DNA of 52,954 nucleotides from Oscillospiraceae bacterium (GTDB lineage: Bacteria; Bacillota; Clostridia; Oscillospirales; Ruminococcaceae). The notes below the pieces were generated by a model. That model was not told the DNA's origin. It did no database searches and saw nothing but the letters and a program-made list of their open reading frames with translations. The DNA is taken from NCBI GenBank assembly GCA_902362965.1, contig CABIYQ010000012.1:1-52954 (forward strand). Reading direction: 5' to 3'. A program made the translations under genes and the position numbers. Positions 16,762-25,563 of this stretch are shown one piece after another (the first letter of the stretch is position 1; every line of letters begins with the position of its first letter).

Positions 16762-18049
16762 TATTTATTTCCTCATCAAATTTCAATAAATTTCTTGCAA
16801 TGTCCTCAACAACAGGTACGCTCACTGCGTTTCCTGCCTGTTTATATAACTGTGCGTCGGACATTCCGATTGTCTGAACCTTATAAAACTGCTCATCTGT
16901 AAAGCCTTGCAATCGCCAAGCCTCAATGGGCATGAGACGTCTTATCCTGCCGTTATGAACTATGCCGTGCCTGTCCGTGACGGTTAGCGTAAACATCGGC
17001 TCGTTGGGTTCTTTGATACGTCTGCCGTTCTGCCAAGTTTTTTCCTTAAACGGATTGAGAATTGCTCTCGGGTCGGTGTCCCGACAGGACTCTTTCGCGC
17101 TATAATTTTCATGTGAATCATACAAAATATCGCGCATTTTTTCTCCGGTCGAGCCGTAAAGAATAGTTTCTGTAAAGGGTGGAAACGAAATGGGTCCAGC
17201 GTCACGCTGGTCCATTCTTGTATGAAGACATCTTGCGTTTTCCGTAATCTGCGGATTTTCGTTCAGATCGCAAAAAACAGCGGAGTGTTCACCTTTGTGG
17301 TTACTCACTCCGCTGTCCTGCCGTGCGGTTATGCATCTTGCTGTATCCGTTAAATTCGGAGGAGGGTTGCTGTCAATAAAGTAAAGACCTGTTTTACCGC
17401 CCATACCTCCCGAACCGCTGCATTGCGTTACCGCAAGTCCATCGGGAGCATAAACCCTCGAACCCTGACTTCCACCGATTATTTGTTCAGTTTTCCTGCT
17501 ATTTTCGCTGTCGCTTCTGCCGAAAGCCAGTATTTTTCCGGAACAATTGATTCCAAGACATCCTGCAATATATACTCTCTTTCGGACTTGGGGAAGATAA
17601 TCGGCGCTGTTATACACACGCCATTCCACGCAATACCCCAATTTGCAAAGCGTTTCAATGATTTTGGCAAAAGTTCTCCCCGAATCAATCCCCATGAGTC
17701 CGGGTACGTTCTCAAACAAAAAATAGCGAGGTCTTTTGCTTTCAAGAATTCGGGCAAGTTCAAAGAAAAGATCGCCTCGCTCGTCTGCAAAGCCTTTTCT
17801 TGCCCCGCATACCGAGAACGGCTGGCAGGGGAAACCTCCGGTAAGGAGATCAAAGTCCGCAAGCTCTCCGGCGTTAATATTTCTGATATTTTCATAAAAT
17901 TGCTCATCTCCCGTGTCATACAGCGTTCTGTAGGCTTTCTGTGCGAACTTGTCGATTTCGCACCATGCCACAATTTTAAAACCTCCGACCCTTTCCAGAG
18001 CGGAACGGAAGCCTCCGATGCCCGAAAATGCGTCGAATACTCGTATCAT
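16745..18049 (-). CDS. C5-cytosine DNA methyltransferase (Dcm-like)
   Basis: 434 aa with the ordered motifs of C5 methylases: FDAFSGIGGFRSAL (motif I), TGGFPCQPFS with the catalytic Cys (IV), FLFENVPGL (VI), QVRKRVYI (VIII) and AGNAVSVPVV at the C-terminus (X). The variable region between motifs VIII and IX sets the DNA site. No restriction enzyme gene adjoins it, so it is an orphan methylase, probably shielding incoming ICE DNA. The ATG follows GGGAT weakly; no better start exists. Confidence 0.92.
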   Translation of the reverse strand: MIRVFDAFSGIGGFRSALERVGGFKIVAWCEIDKFAQKAYRTLYDTGDEQFYENIRNINAGELADFDLLTGGFPCQPFSVCGARKGFADERGDLFFELARILESKRPRYFLFENVPGLMGIDSGRTFAKIIETLCKLGYCVEWRVYNSADYLPQVRKRVYIAGCLGINCSGKILAFGRSDSENSRKTEQIIGGSQGSRVYAPDGLAVTQCSGSGGMGGKTGLYFIDSNPPPNLTDTARCITARQDSGVSNHKGEHSAVFCDLNENPQITENARCLHTRMDQRDAGPISFPPFTETILYGSTGEKMRDILYDSHENYSAKESCRDTDPRAILNPFKEKTWQNGRRIKEPNEPMFTLTVTDRHGIVHNGRIRRLMPIEAWRLQGFTDEQFYKVQTIGMSDAQLYKQAGNAVSVPVVEDIARNLLKFDEEINNGKYD

Positions 18050-18075
18050 CTGACCATCCCTTTCTTTTTGGATAA

Positions 18076-18113
18076 TAAAAAAGCGGCTAAGTCCTTTTCA
18101 AAACTTAACCGCT
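18076..18113 (-). terminator. Terminator after the DUF4314 gene
   Basis: An 11-position stem (10 pairs; AGCGGTTAAGT with ACTTAGCCGCT on the minus strand) ends in TTTTTATTATC. It overlaps the stop codon of the DUF4314 gene and separates the first two ICE genes from the methylase operon. Confidence 0.75.
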
Positions 18114-18405
18114 ACATTGTCATGTTCATTTCAAAATTTTCTGACAGCCCTTCAGTTTTTTCCATTTTCTCAGACAGATTTTCCTCCTGCTGAATTACAT
18201 GAAATTTGTCCTCGCCGGGAATGAGAGAAAGGGAACGTCCGTTGTCCCATTTCATTAATAACTGACCGGCGTCATCAACTGCAATTACCGTTCCTTTTGT
18301 GCCTGATGGAATCGGCTGTGGATCGTTTTCCATGCTGTCAAGGCATATTCTTGTGCCTTTGGGGTATCTTTCTTTCATCATTTCAACTTTTCTTCTGTTG
18401 TACAT
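18112..18405 (-). CDS. DUF4314 domain protein
   Basis: 97 aa. The DUF4314 core is plain: YPKGTRICLDSM, then PIPSGTKGTVIAVDDAGQLL and WDNGRSLSLIPGEDKF, a small beta-barrel-like domain common in Tn1549-type elements. The last residues are MNMTM, nearly the same as the end of the upstream gene product. GAGG sits 7 bases before the ATG and the gene starts 8 bases after the upstream stop. Function unknown. Confidence 0.85.
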   Translation of the reverse strand: MYNRRKVEMMKERYPKGTRICLDSMENDPQPIPSGTKGTVIAVDDAGQLLMKWDNGRSLSLIPGEDKFHVIQQEENLSEKMEKTEGLSENFEMNMTM

Positions 18406-18413
18406 AATTCACC

Positions 18414-19511
18414 TCACATCGTCATGCTCATACCGGGTTCTTCCGTGAGTTTCTCAACTTGAGACAATTCCATTTCTTCTCCTGTTTGCAGCGACCAGTC
18501 GTTGCTGTCGTTCCAGAAGCTGACATAGATCTCGCCGTAATCGGCGGTTTTGATCGGATACTGCTCCATGCCCTCAAAAAAGCCATCCGAACATTGACCG
18601 ATCAGGTGACTGCGCAGATCTTCCAGTTCATTGTTTGTTAATTTCTCAGTAATCTGACATTCAAACACGCCCATGAGTTCACCGTTGATTTCCTTGACAG
18701 ATGGAATTGCCGAGAAAACTTTTTCGCTGACTGCCGGATTATTGTCAAAATACACCATCAATCCACGATTTTCTTCTTCCGGTTCAGAGTAATCCTGAAT
18801 GAAATCGTTGATTTCATCTGCACAGTCTACTGCATACTTTGAGGGAATTTCCTCCATCTCATCCATGACTTCTTCGTCAAACTCATAATCGGATTCGTCA
18901 TACTCCCTGACGAGGCGCAGAGGACAATAAAACGTCAGCTCCTGAGTAGGCTTCACTTCAACTGTGATATCCGGCTGAAAGGGAACTTCGATGGACTGAC
19001 TTTCCGCCATCTGAATGTCCTCTCGTTCACGAAGCATTGCTGTTACCGAATCACGCAGAACGGACTTTACATCCAAATCGGATTCTTCCAAAAGCTTGTC
19101 AAAAGTGAAGCTTGTTTCACCGTAGTGGGCAAGCTCTGCAATTTTATCAGCAATTTTTTTCAAGCTTTTATGCAATTTCTGTTCAGAAACCGTAAGCTCG
19201 CTGTTTTCAACCAATGCTCTTGCATTTGGTATGAATTGGGACTTTCGAGCGTATGACATACCCTCAGACTCAACCAGAATACCATCGCCGCTGTCATAGT
19301 CAAGAAATAGCAAACAATGGGCAACATCATTGCTGTCGATGTACATCAAATCACAATACTCGGCAATATATGGATTATCATTAAGAGCGTCATTTTTGAG
19401 CCTATTAAACGAATTTCCGTACAATGTGATTACTTTCTCCACACTGATTTCATATGTTTTGTAGCTGTTCACCTTATGATTAAGCGTGCTGTTAAATTTT
19501 AGTTTCTTCAT
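18414..19511 (-). CDS. Large acidic ICE accessory protein, function unknown (DUF6329-like N-terminus possible)
   Basis: 365 aa, strongly acidic, with no membrane helix or signal. The N-terminal 110 residues look like a globular domain (TLNHKVNSYKTYEISVEKVI, SGDGILVESEGMSY). A helical stretch follows, then a repeat-like C-terminal part rich in Glu, ending GMSMTM. The ATG at 19511 has GGAGG 6 bases upstream; the longer open frame to 19607 reads through a terminator-like hairpin and is not real. It is the first gene of the ICE on this side. I recall similar proteins in Ruminococcal elements but cannot assign a function. Confidence 0.7.
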   Translation of the reverse strand: MKKLKFNSTLNHKVNSYKTYEISVEKVITLYGNSFNRLKNDALNDNPYIAEYCDLMYIDSNDVAHCLLFLDYDSGDGILVESEGMSYARKSQFIPNARALVENSELTVSEQKLHKSLKKIADKIAELAHYGETSFTFDKLLEESDLDVKSVLRDSVTAMLREREDIQMAESQSIEVPFQPDITVEVKPTQELTFYCPLRLVREYDESDYEFDEEVMDEMEEIPSKYAVDCADEINDFIQDYSEPEEENRGLMVYFDNNPAVSEKVFSAIPSVKEINGELMGVFECQITEKLTNNELEDLRSHLIGQCSDGFFEGMEQYPIKTADYGEIYVSFWNDSNDWSLQTGEEMELSQVEKLTEEPGMSMTM

Positions 19512-19579
19512 CTTATTCCTCCGTAAATATTTTTTAAGCGGTATTTTCTGTTTCTTCTGTTTCACCTCCGTCTGGGCAC

Positions 19580-19636
19580 AAAAAAAGACCGCTTTGTTTA
19601 GTATCACTGCTTCGTGATACCAGACAAAACGGTCTT
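19580..19636 (-). terminator. Long hairpin with T tract before the first ICE gene (terminator or attenuator)
   Basis: AAGACCG and part of the next bases pair with CGGTCTT, and an inner 7-bp stem GTATCAC/GTGATAC is closed by TGCTTC. On the minus strand it ends in TTTTTTT about 60 bases before the ribosome site of the first ICE gene. It could block transcription entering the element from the chromosome or act as an attenuator for the element's own leader. Confidence 0.7.
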
Positions 19637-19729
19637 GAAAAGTTTATATACTATTCTACATATGAAAAAAGGCATATCTAAGATTATTTTTCCCAAATTT
19701 GTCTCTGAATTCTGAAATATTAAAAAATC

Positions 19730-19743
19730 GCGGGTTCGAATCC
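19730..19743 (+). other. tRNA T-arm-like fragment, candidate right attachment site
   Basis: GCGGGTTCGAATCC has the T-stem and TTCGAAT T-loop of a tRNA 3' end on the plus strand, but no tRNA body precedes it. Elements that insert into the 3' end of a tRNA gene leave just such a copy at the far end. If so, the intact plus-strand tRNA gene lies left of the window and this is the right junction. The stem partner on the 3' side is imperfect, so this is a candidate only. Confidence 0.5.
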
Positions 19744-19802
19744 TTCTTATTGGGTTCATTCATCCATGGTTTTTAACCTTGATTTTTCGCCGTCAGAGCA
19801 GC

Positions 19803-19826
19803 AAAAAAGCCCGTAGATACGGGCTT
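19803..19826 (-). terminator. Terminator of tRNA-Arg
   Basis: An 8-bp stem (AAGCCCGT with ACGGGCTT, loop ATCT on the minus strand) followed by a T run, 34 bases beyond the tRNA 3' end. Confidence 0.85.
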
Positions 19827-19859
19827 TGCGGACTATTCATCTTTTTTATGATTACAATA

Positions 19860-19936
19860 TGGTGCGCCAGGAGGGACTCGAACCCCCGACCTACTGGTTC
19901 GTAGCCAGTCACTCTATCCAGCTGAGCTACTGGCGC
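19860..19936 (-). tRNA. tRNA-Arg (anticodon ACG)
   Basis: On the minus strand a full cloverleaf: acceptor GCGCCAG with CTGGCGC, D-arm with AGCTCAGCTGGATAGAGT, anticodon arm ACTGG-CTACGAA-CCAGT, T-arm with GGTTCGAGTCC, and an encoded CCA. Anticodon ACG reads CGN Arg codons after deamination to inosine. It is intact and has its own promoter and terminator. Confidence 0.97.
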
Positions 19937-19954
19937 ATAACTTAAAGCTTTATT

Positions 19955-19983
19955 ATTATATCACGTTATAATAAAAATGTCAA
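19955..19983 (-). promoter_or_regulatory. Promoter of tRNA-Arg
   Basis: TTGACA and TATAAT with a 17-base spacer on the minus strand, with the -10 box about 18 bases before the tRNA 5' end. Confidence 0.85.
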
Positions 19984-20052
19984 GAGAAATTTTCAAAAAA
20001 ATGTAAAACTAATAAATATTTTTAAAAATAGGCGAAAAAAATAATAAAACTC

Positions 20053-20081
20053 TTGACAAATGAAAAAAATAGGAATATAAT
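20053..20081 (+). promoter_or_regulatory. Promoter of the str operon
   Basis: Consensus TTGACA, 17 bases, consensus TATAAT, giving a leader of about 57 bases before rpsL. The strength fits a ribosomal protein and elongation factor operon. Confidence 0.85.
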
Positions 20082-20143
20082 TAATGGGTATGCAAGTGTA
20101 TTTTATACTTGCATTAAAGATTTTTTGGAAAAGGAGGAAGAAT

Positions 20144-20560
20144 ATGCCAACATTTAATCAATTGGTTCGTAAGGGAAGACAGGTTCTTGATGTTAAGTCA
20201 ACAGCTCCGGCACTTCAGAAAGGTTATAATGCCAAGAAGAAGACAGCTATTGATCAGAGCTCACCTCAGAAGCGTGGTGTCTGCACAGCAGTTAGAACTT
20301 CAACACCTAAAAAGCCTAACTCAGCTATGAGAAAGATCGCCAGAGTAAAGCTTACAAATGGTCACGAAGTTACAGCTTATATTCCTGGTATCGGTCATAA
20401 CCTTCAGGAACACAGCGTTGTTCTTATCAGAGGCGGACGTGTTAAGGATCTCCCAGGTGTACGTTACCATATCATCAGAGGCACACTTGATGCACAGGGC
20501 GTTGCTAACAGAATGCAGGCTCGTTCAAAGTACGGTGCAAAGAGACCAAAGGCAAAATAA
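20144..20560 (+). CDS. rpsL: 30S ribosomal protein S12
   Basis: 138 aa; S12 lies at the decoding centre of the 30S subunit. It starts [13 protein letters not shown] and has the conserved [18 protein letters not shown] region and the [14 protein letters not shown] loop, where streptomycin-resistance changes map. The ATG at 20144 has AAGGAGG upstream; the longer frame to 20084 is not used. It opens the rpsL-rpsG-fusA-tuf operon. Confidence 0.98.
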   Translation: MPTFNQLVRKGRQVLDVKSTAPALQKGYNAKKKTAIDQSSPQKRGVCTAVRTSTPKKPNSAMRKIARVKLTNGHEVTAYIPGIGHNLQEHSVVLIRGGRVKDLPGVRYHIIRGTLDAQGVANRMQARSKYGAKRPKAK

Positions 20561-20577
20561 TTGAAATAGGATAACTG

Positions 20578-20647
20578 CCACAGGATTATATGTGGAGATT
20601 TAATATATTAAATCCTCTGCATTGGTCTTGACGTCAGAAAAATGACG
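20578..20647 (+). promoter_or_regulatory. Structured rpsL-rpsG intercistronic region
   Basis: The 130-base gap holds three possible hairpins: CCACA/TGTGG, the 16-base palindrome ATTTAATATATTAAAT, and CGTCA-GAAAAA-TGACG. In E. coli protein S7 binds the S12-S7 gap and represses its own translation. A similar role here is only inference. Confidence 0.35.
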
Positions 20648-20690
20648 AGTACCTATGAATTCATGAAAAAATGTGAAGGAGGGAAGCGAA

Positions 20691-21161
20691 ATGCCAAGAA
20701 GAGGTAAAATCGCAAAACGTGATGTACTGCAGGACCCAGTATACAACTCAAAGCTTGTTACACGTCTTATCAATAATATAATGTTAGACGGTAAAAAGGG
20801 TGTTGCACAGAAAATAGTTTACGGTGCATTTGATATTGTAGCTGAAAAGACAGGCAAGGACGCTCTGGAAGCTTTTGAAGAAGCAATGGAAAATGTTATG
20901 CCGGTTCTTGAGGTTAAGGCTCGCAGAATGGGCGGTGCCACATATCAGGTTCCAATGGAAGTACGTCCTGAAAGACGTCAGACACTGGGTCTGAGATGGA
21001 TCACAAAGTACTCAAGAGAAAGAAACGAAAAGACAATGAAGGAAAGACTTGCCGGTGAAATCATGGACGCAATCAACGGTACAGGCGGCGCCTGCAAGAA
21101 GCGTGATGATACACACAAGATGGCGGAAGCAAACAAGGCGTTTGCACACTACCGCTGGTAA
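20691..21161 (+). CDS. rpsG: 30S ribosomal protein S7
   Basis: 156 aa, the standard length. It begins [16 protein letters not shown] and includes the conserved [17 protein letters not shown] and [10 protein letters not shown] segments. S7 nucleates assembly of the 30S head and contacts E-site tRNA. AAGGAGGG precedes the ATG at 20691; an ATG 18 bases upstream lacks a ribosome site. Confidence 0.98.
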   Translation: MPRRGKIAKRDVLQDPVYNSKLVTRLINNIMLDGKKGVAQKIVYGAFDIVAEKTGKDALEAFEEAMENVMPVLEVKARRMGGATYQVPMEVRPERRQTLGLRWITKYSRERNEKTMKERLAGEIMDAINGTGGACKKRDDTHKMAEANKAFAHYRW

Positions 21162-21192
21162 TCTGCAATTGTAAAATTTAAGGAGGAGAATT

Positions 21193-23274
21193 ATGCCAAG
21201 AGATTGTTCGCTTGAACATACAAGAAATATAGGTATAATGGCTCACATTGACGCAGGTAAAACCACAACAACAGAGCGTATCCTGTTTTATACCGGTATT
21301 AACCATAAAATAGGCGAGACTCATGAAGGTGCTGCTACAATGGACTGGATGGAGCAGGAGCAGGAAAGAGGTATTACAATTACTTCTGCTGCTACTACTG
21401 CATACTGGGCAGGCCACAGACTTAATATTATCGACACTCCCGGACACGTTGACTTTACAGTTGAGGTTGAACGTTCACTGAGAGTTCTTGACGGCTCAGT
21501 AACAGTATTATGTGCTAAGGGCGGTGTTGAACCTCAGTCTGAAACCGTTTGGAGACAGGCTGATGAATACAAGGTACCGAGAATGGCTTATGTCAATAAG
21601 ATGGATATCATGGGCGCAGACTTCTACAATGTAGTTGATATGATGAAGACCAGACTTCATTGTAATGCTGTTCCAGTTCAGCTACCTATCGGTGCAGAGG
21701 AAACATTCAAGGGAATCATTGACCTTATTGAAATGAAAGCGTATGTTTACTATGATGATCTTGGAAAAGATATCAGAGTAGAAGACATTCCTGCTGATAT
21801 GGCTGAAAAGGCTCAGGAATATCATGATGCACTTATGGAATCAGTTGCTGAACAGGATGACGCATTGATGGAAAAATATTTTGCAGGTGAAGAACTTACA
21901 ATTGATGAAATCAAGGCTGCTATAAGAAAAGCAACAATTGCTAATGAAATGGTTCCGGTAACATGCGGTACTTCATATAAAAATAAGGGTGTTCAGAAGC
22001 TTCTTGACGCTATTGTAGATTATATGCCGTCACCGCTTGATGTTCCTGCAATCAAGGGTATTAATCCTGATACTGATGAAGAATGTGTAAGACATTCTTC
22101 AGATGATGAACCGTTTTCAGCGCTTGCATTCAAGATCGCTACTGACCCATTTGTTGGTAAGCTCTGCTTCTTCAGAGTTTATTCAGGTACAGTAAATGCA
22201 GGTTCAACAGTACTGAATGCTACAAAGGATAACAAAGAAAGACTTGGTCGTATCCTTCAAATGCACTCAAACCACAGAAAAGACATTGAAACAGTATATG
22301 CAGGTGATATTGCTGCAGCTGTTGGTCTTAAAAATACAACTACAGGCGATACGCTTTGTGACGAAAAGCACCCCGTAATTCTTGAATCTATGGAATTCCC
22401 TGAACCGGTTATTCAGCTGGCTATCGAGCCAAAGACAAAGGCTGGTCAGGAAAAAATGGGTATTGCTCTTGCAAAGCTTGCAGAAGAAGACCCGACATTC
22501 AGAACTTATACTGATGAAGAAACAGGTCAGACAATTATTGCCGGAATGGGAGAACTTCACCTTGAAATCATTGTAGACAGACTGCTTCGTGAATTCAAGG
22601 TAGAAGCAAATGTCGGTGCTCCTCAGGTTTCTTATAAGGAAACAATTAAGGGTAATGCCGATGTTGACCATAAGTATGCAAGACAGTCCGGTGGTAAGGG
22701 TCAATACGGTCATGTTAAGATCAGAGTTTCACCTAATGAATCCGGTAAGGGTTATGAATTCAAAAATTCAATTGTCGGTGGTGCTATTCCTAAGGAATAC
22801 ATTCCAGCAGTTGACAAGGGTATTCAGGGTGCTATGAAGTCCGGTATTCTTGCAGGCTACGAAGTTGTTGACGTTTGCGTTGAACTGTATGACGGTTCTT
22901 ATCATGAAGTTGACTCTTCGGAAATGGCATTCCAGATTGCTGGTTCAATGGCATTTAAGGAAGCTATGAAAAAGGCAACTCCGGTTCTGATGGAACCTAT
23001 CATGAAGGTTTCGGTTATTGTTCCTGATGATTATACAGGTACTGTAATCGGTGATTTGAGTTCACGCCGTGGACAGATTCAGGGTCAGGAAACAAGACCT
23101 GGTGCTGTTCAGGTTGACGCTCTTGTACCGCTTTCAGAAATGTTCGGATATTCTAATGATCTTCGTTCAAATACACAAGGTCGCGGACAGTATTCAATGG
23201 AACCGCACAGCTATCTTGAAGTTCCTAAGAATATTGCAGAAAAGATTATGACATCAAGAAATAAAAATGCTTGA
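21193..23274 (+). CDS. fusA: Elongation factor G
   Basis: 693 aa, full length. GTPase motifs AHIDAGKTT (residues 17-25), the switch I region ending [15 protein letters not shown] and NKMD are all present, followed by domains II-V. EF-G moves tRNAs and mRNA through the ribosome after peptide bond formation. GGAGGAG precedes the ATG, 31 bases after rpsG. Confidence 0.98.
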   Translation: MPRDCSLEHTRNIGIMAHIDAGKTTTTERILFYTGINHKIGETHEGAATMDWMEQEQERGITITSAATTAYWAGHRLNIIDTPGHVDFTVEVERSLRVLDGSVTVLCAKGGVEPQSETVWRQADEYKVPRMAYVNKMDIMGADFYNVVDMMKTRLHCNAVPVQLPIGAEETFKGIIDLIEMKAYVYYDDLGKDIRVEDIPADMAEKAQEYHDALMESVAEQDDALMEKYFAGEELTIDEIKAAIRKATIANEMVPVTCGTSYKNKGVQKLLDAIVDYMPSPLDVPAIKGINPDTDEECVRHSSDDEPFSALAFKIATDPFVGKLCFFRVYSGTVNAGSTVLNATKDNKERLGRILQMHSNHRKDIETVYAGDIAAAVGLKNTTTGDTLCDEKHPVILESMEFPEPVIQLAIEPKTKAGQEKMGIALAKLAEEDPTFRTYTDEETGQTIIAGMGELHLEIIVDRLLREFKVEANVGAPQVSYKETIKGNADVDHKYARQSGGKGQYGHVKIRVSPNESGKGYEFKNSIVGGAIPKEYIPAVDKGIQGAMKSGILAGYEVVDVCVELYDGSYHEVDSSEMAFQIAGSMAFKEAMKKATPVLMEPIMKVSVIVPDDYTGTVIGDLSSRRGQIQGQETRPGAVQVDALVPLSEMFGYSNDLRSNTQGRGQYSMEPHSYLEVPKNIAEKIMTSRNKNA

Positions 23275-23306
23275 TTAAAATAATCAGAAATATTTTCTAA
23301 AAACTC

Positions 23307-23335
23307 TTGAATTTTATTTTAATATATGATAAAAT
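23307..23335 (+). promoter_or_regulatory. Internal promoter before tuf
   Basis: TTGAAT, 17 bases, TAAAAT in the fusA-tuf gap. This would allow extra EF-Tu synthesis over the rest of the str operon, as is usual for tuf. Confidence 0.6.
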
Positions 23336-23380
23336 GATATTCATAAGTAATCTATATTATTTTTAAGGAGGACTTTTCCA

Positions 23381-24580
23381 ATGGCAAAGGCTAAATTTGA
23401 AAGAAATAAACCGCATGTTAACATTGGTACAATCGGACACGTTGACCATGGTAAGACAACTCTTACAGCTGCTATTACTAAGACACTGGCTCTCAAGGGT
23501 CAGGCTCAGTATGAAGCTTACGACATGATCGATAAGGCACCGGAAGAAAGAGAACGTGGTATCACAATTAATACAGCTCACGTTGAATACGAAACAGACA
23601 ATCGTCACTATGCACACGTTGACTGCCCTGGACACGCTGACTATGTAAAGAACATGATCACAGGTGCTGCTCAGATGGACGGTGCTATCCTCGTAGTTGC
23701 TTCTTCTGACGGTCCTATGGCTCAGACAAAGGAACATTTGCTTCTTGCTCGTCAGGTTGGCGTTCCTTACATTGTTGTATTCATGAACAAGGCTGATCAG
23801 GTTGATGATCCTGAGCTTCTTGAACTTGTTGAAATGGATATCAGAGCTACTTTGGACGAATATGAATTCCCAGGCGATGATACACCTATTATCAAGGGTT
23901 CAGCTCTTGCTGCACTGAATGCTCCTGATGATATCAATGATCCGGCATATGCTCCAATTATTGAACTTATGGATGCAGTTGACAGCTACATTCCTACTCC
24001 GGAACGTAAGTCAGACCTTCCTTTCCTTATGCCTATCGAAGATACTATGACAATTTCCGGTCGTGGTACTGTTGTTACAGGTAGAGTTGAAAGAGGTCAG
24101 CTCAAGACTGGTGACGAAGTTGAAATTGTTGGTCTTTCTACTGAAAAGGGCAAGACAGTTGTTACTGGTATCGAAATGTTCAGAAAGACTCTTGATTATG
24201 CTGAAGCAGGCGATAATATCGGTGCTCTTCTCCGTGGTGTTACAAGAGATCAGGTTGAAAGAGGACAGGTTCTTTGCCAGCCAGGTTCTATCCACCCACA
24301 TACAAAGTTTAAGGGTCAGGTTTATGTACTGAAGAAGGAAGAAGGCGGACGTCATACTCCATTCTTCACAAACTACAGACCACAGTTCTATTTCAGAACA
24401 ACTGACGTTACTGGTATCATCACTCTTCCAGAAGGCGTTGAAATGTGTACTCCTGGTGATAACGTTGAAATGAACGTTGAACTGATTACACCAATCGCTA
24501 TCGAAGAAGGTTTGCGTTTTGCTATCCGTGAAGGCGGACGTACAGTAGGTTCAGGTGTCGTTACAGCTATTAACGAATAA
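23381..24580 (+). CDS. tuf: Elongation factor Tu
   Basis: 399 aa. GTP-binding motifs GHVDHGKTT (19-27), DCPGHADY and NKADQ are intact, followed by the beta-barrel domains. It delivers aminoacyl-tRNA to the ribosome. TAAGGAGG precedes the ATG. The gene ends the str operon at a strong terminator. Confidence 0.98.
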   Translation: MAKAKFERNKPHVNIGTIGHVDHGKTTLTAAITKTLALKGQAQYEAYDMIDKAPEERERGITINTAHVEYETDNRHYAHVDCPGHADYVKNMITGAAQMDGAILVVASSDGPMAQTKEHLLLARQVGVPYIVVFMNKADQVDDPELLELVEMDIRATLDEYEFPGDDTPIIKGSALAALNAPDDINDPAYAPIIELMDAVDSYIPTPERKSDLPFLMPIEDTMTISGRGTVVTGRVERGQLKTGDEVEIVGLSTEKGKTVVTGIEMFRKTLDYAEAGDNIGALLRGVTRDQVERGQVLCQPGSIHPHTKFKGQVYVLKKEEGGRHTPFFTNYRPQFYFRTTDVTGIITLPEGVEMCTPGDNVEMNVELITPIAIEEGLRFAIREGGRTVGSGVVTAINE

Positions 24581-24598
24581 TTAAAAATTTTTATATGA

Positions 24599-24632
24599 AA
24601 CAGGAATGACGAAGTCATTCCTGTTTTTGTTT
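24599..24632 (+). terminator. Terminator of the str operon
   Basis: A stem of at least 11 pairs (ACAGGAATGAC with GTCATTCCTGT) and a GAA loop, followed by TTTTTGTTTTG. Confidence 0.93.
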
Positions 24633-24692
24633 TGTATAAAAATAATAATTACAGTAATAATATAAAACAGAATATTTTATTGGAGAAAAAAT

Positions 24693-25319
24693 ATGGAATA
24701 TATACAAACTGAAAAAAAATCTATTTTTAACATATTAATTTTAGCAATTTTTGCATCAATAGAAATTATTTTTTGCTTTACTCCTTTGGGATCTATTCCT
24801 ATTGGACCTGGAATCGTTGCTACATTAGCCCATATTCCGGTTATAATTTCTGCTTTTTTACTTAAAAAAAAATATAGCTTAATTATGGGCGGTATTATGG
24901 GTTTGTGCTCGTTCATATGGTGGTCTACAATTGGTTTGGCGAGTCCGACTTCTTTTGCTTTTACTCCATTTTCTGAATTTGGAAATTTCTACAGCATAAT
25001 AATTTGCTTTATTCCAAGATTATTAATACCATTTTTTACATCTGTGACATTTGATTTTCTGAAAAGAAAAATAAATATCAGTGTATCAGCCGGTATTTCA
25101 GCTGCATTTTCTACTTTTCTACACTCAGTTATGGTTTTGGGTATGATTTATTTATTTTTTCATAAAAATACAAATGTTTCAGAATTACTGGGAAAAAATT
25201 TTTTGAACTTTGTAATTTTATGGGCAGGTGTAAATTCGATAATTGAAATAATTACTGCGGGTTTCGTTGCAGCGATGGTGATAAAGCCTTTAAAATCGTT
25301 AAAAAGTGATAAAATATAA
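24693..25319 (+). CDS. ECF transporter S component, substrate unknown
   Basis: 208 aa with about six membrane helices. The N-terminal FTPLGSIPIGPGIVATLAHIP segment is typical of substrate-binding S components of energy-coupling factor vitamin transporters, which share a common ECF module made elsewhere. GGAG precedes the ATG. The gene stands alone between two terminators; no vitamin riboswitch fits in the 60-base upstream gap, so the substrate cannot be named. AT-richer than its str neighbours. Confidence 0.8.
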   Translation: MEYIQTEKKSIFNILILAIFASIEIIFCFTPLGSIPIGPGIVATLAHIPVIISAFLLKKKYSLIMGGIMGLCSFIWWSTIGLASPTSFAFTPFSEFGNFYSIIICFIPRLLIPFFTSVTFDFLKRKINISVSAGISAAFSTFLHSVMVLGMIYLFFHKNTNVSELLGKNFLNFVILWAGVNSIIEIITAGFVAAMVIKPLKSLKSDKI

Positions 25320-25343
25320 TAACAAATAATTTATATTATATAG

Positions 25344-25375
25344 GCAGACTGATTAAATAAATTAGTCTGCTTTGT
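25344..25375 (+). terminator. Terminator of the ECF S gene
   Basis: GCAGACT pairs with AGTCTGC, with further ATT/AAT pairing inside, followed by TTTGTG. Confidence 0.7.
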
Positions 25376-25440
25376 GCATTATTAACAAAAATAAGACATG
25401 ATTTTCAGCTTCTTTTATTTTAGTATATCTTTAATTTTTC

Positions 25441-25469
25441 TTGACGTTTTCTTATAATTGAGTTATAAT
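25441..25469 (+). promoter_or_regulatory. Promoter of the mra/dcw cluster
   Basis: TTGACG, 17 bases, TATAAT. The predicted start site falls just before the MraZ-box repeats, so a protein bound there would block initiation or early elongation. Confidence 0.85.
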
Positions 25470-25481
25470 AATATGTACACG

Positions 25482-25511
25482 GTGGTGAAGTGTGGTAAAG
25501 TAGTGTAAAAA
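25482..25511 (+). promoter_or_regulatory. MraZ operator: three 10-base direct repeats
   Basis: GTGGTGAAGT, GTGGTAAAGT and a degenerate AGTGTAAAAA follow each other with 10-base phasing between promoter and mraZ. MraZ of other bacteria binds such G-rich direct repeats and represses its own operon. A further GGTGGTG lies at the mraZ ribosome site. Confidence 0.75.
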
Positions 25512-25563
25512 ATTCATTTTTTTGGTGAAATCAGTCCAAAAAATCCGAAAGGTGGTGTCTGGA

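Larger units (their letters stand above)
1..19745. mobile_element. Right-hand part of an integrative and conjugative element (Tn1549/CTn-like)
   Basis: Minus-strand genes here encode a type IV secretion apparatus (VirB4-, PrgI-, VirB6- and VirB2-like proteins and a VirD4 coupling protein), a Toprim primase, class B sortase with a Cna-B adhesin, orphan DNA methylases, a BRO antirepressor, and DUF4314 and DUF3789 proteins. This gene content is familiar from Tn1549- and CTn-type elements of clostridia. The right limit is placed at a tRNA T-arm-like fragment (19730-19743), after which only a tRNA-Arg with its terminator and housekeeping genes follow. The left end, relaxase and integrase are not in the window. 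The element identity is firm; the exact right boundary is inferred. Confidence 0.85.

Noticed and set aside
19860..19936. tRNA-Arg as the ICE insertion target
   Set aside because: The tRNA is intact, but its own terminator follows directly on the element side and the orphan T-arm is on the opposite strand; a target to the left of the window fits better.
22267..22713. 148-aa minus-strand frame inside fusA
   Set aside because: It is antisense to a highly conserved gene, with no ribosome site; codon structure of fusA explains it.
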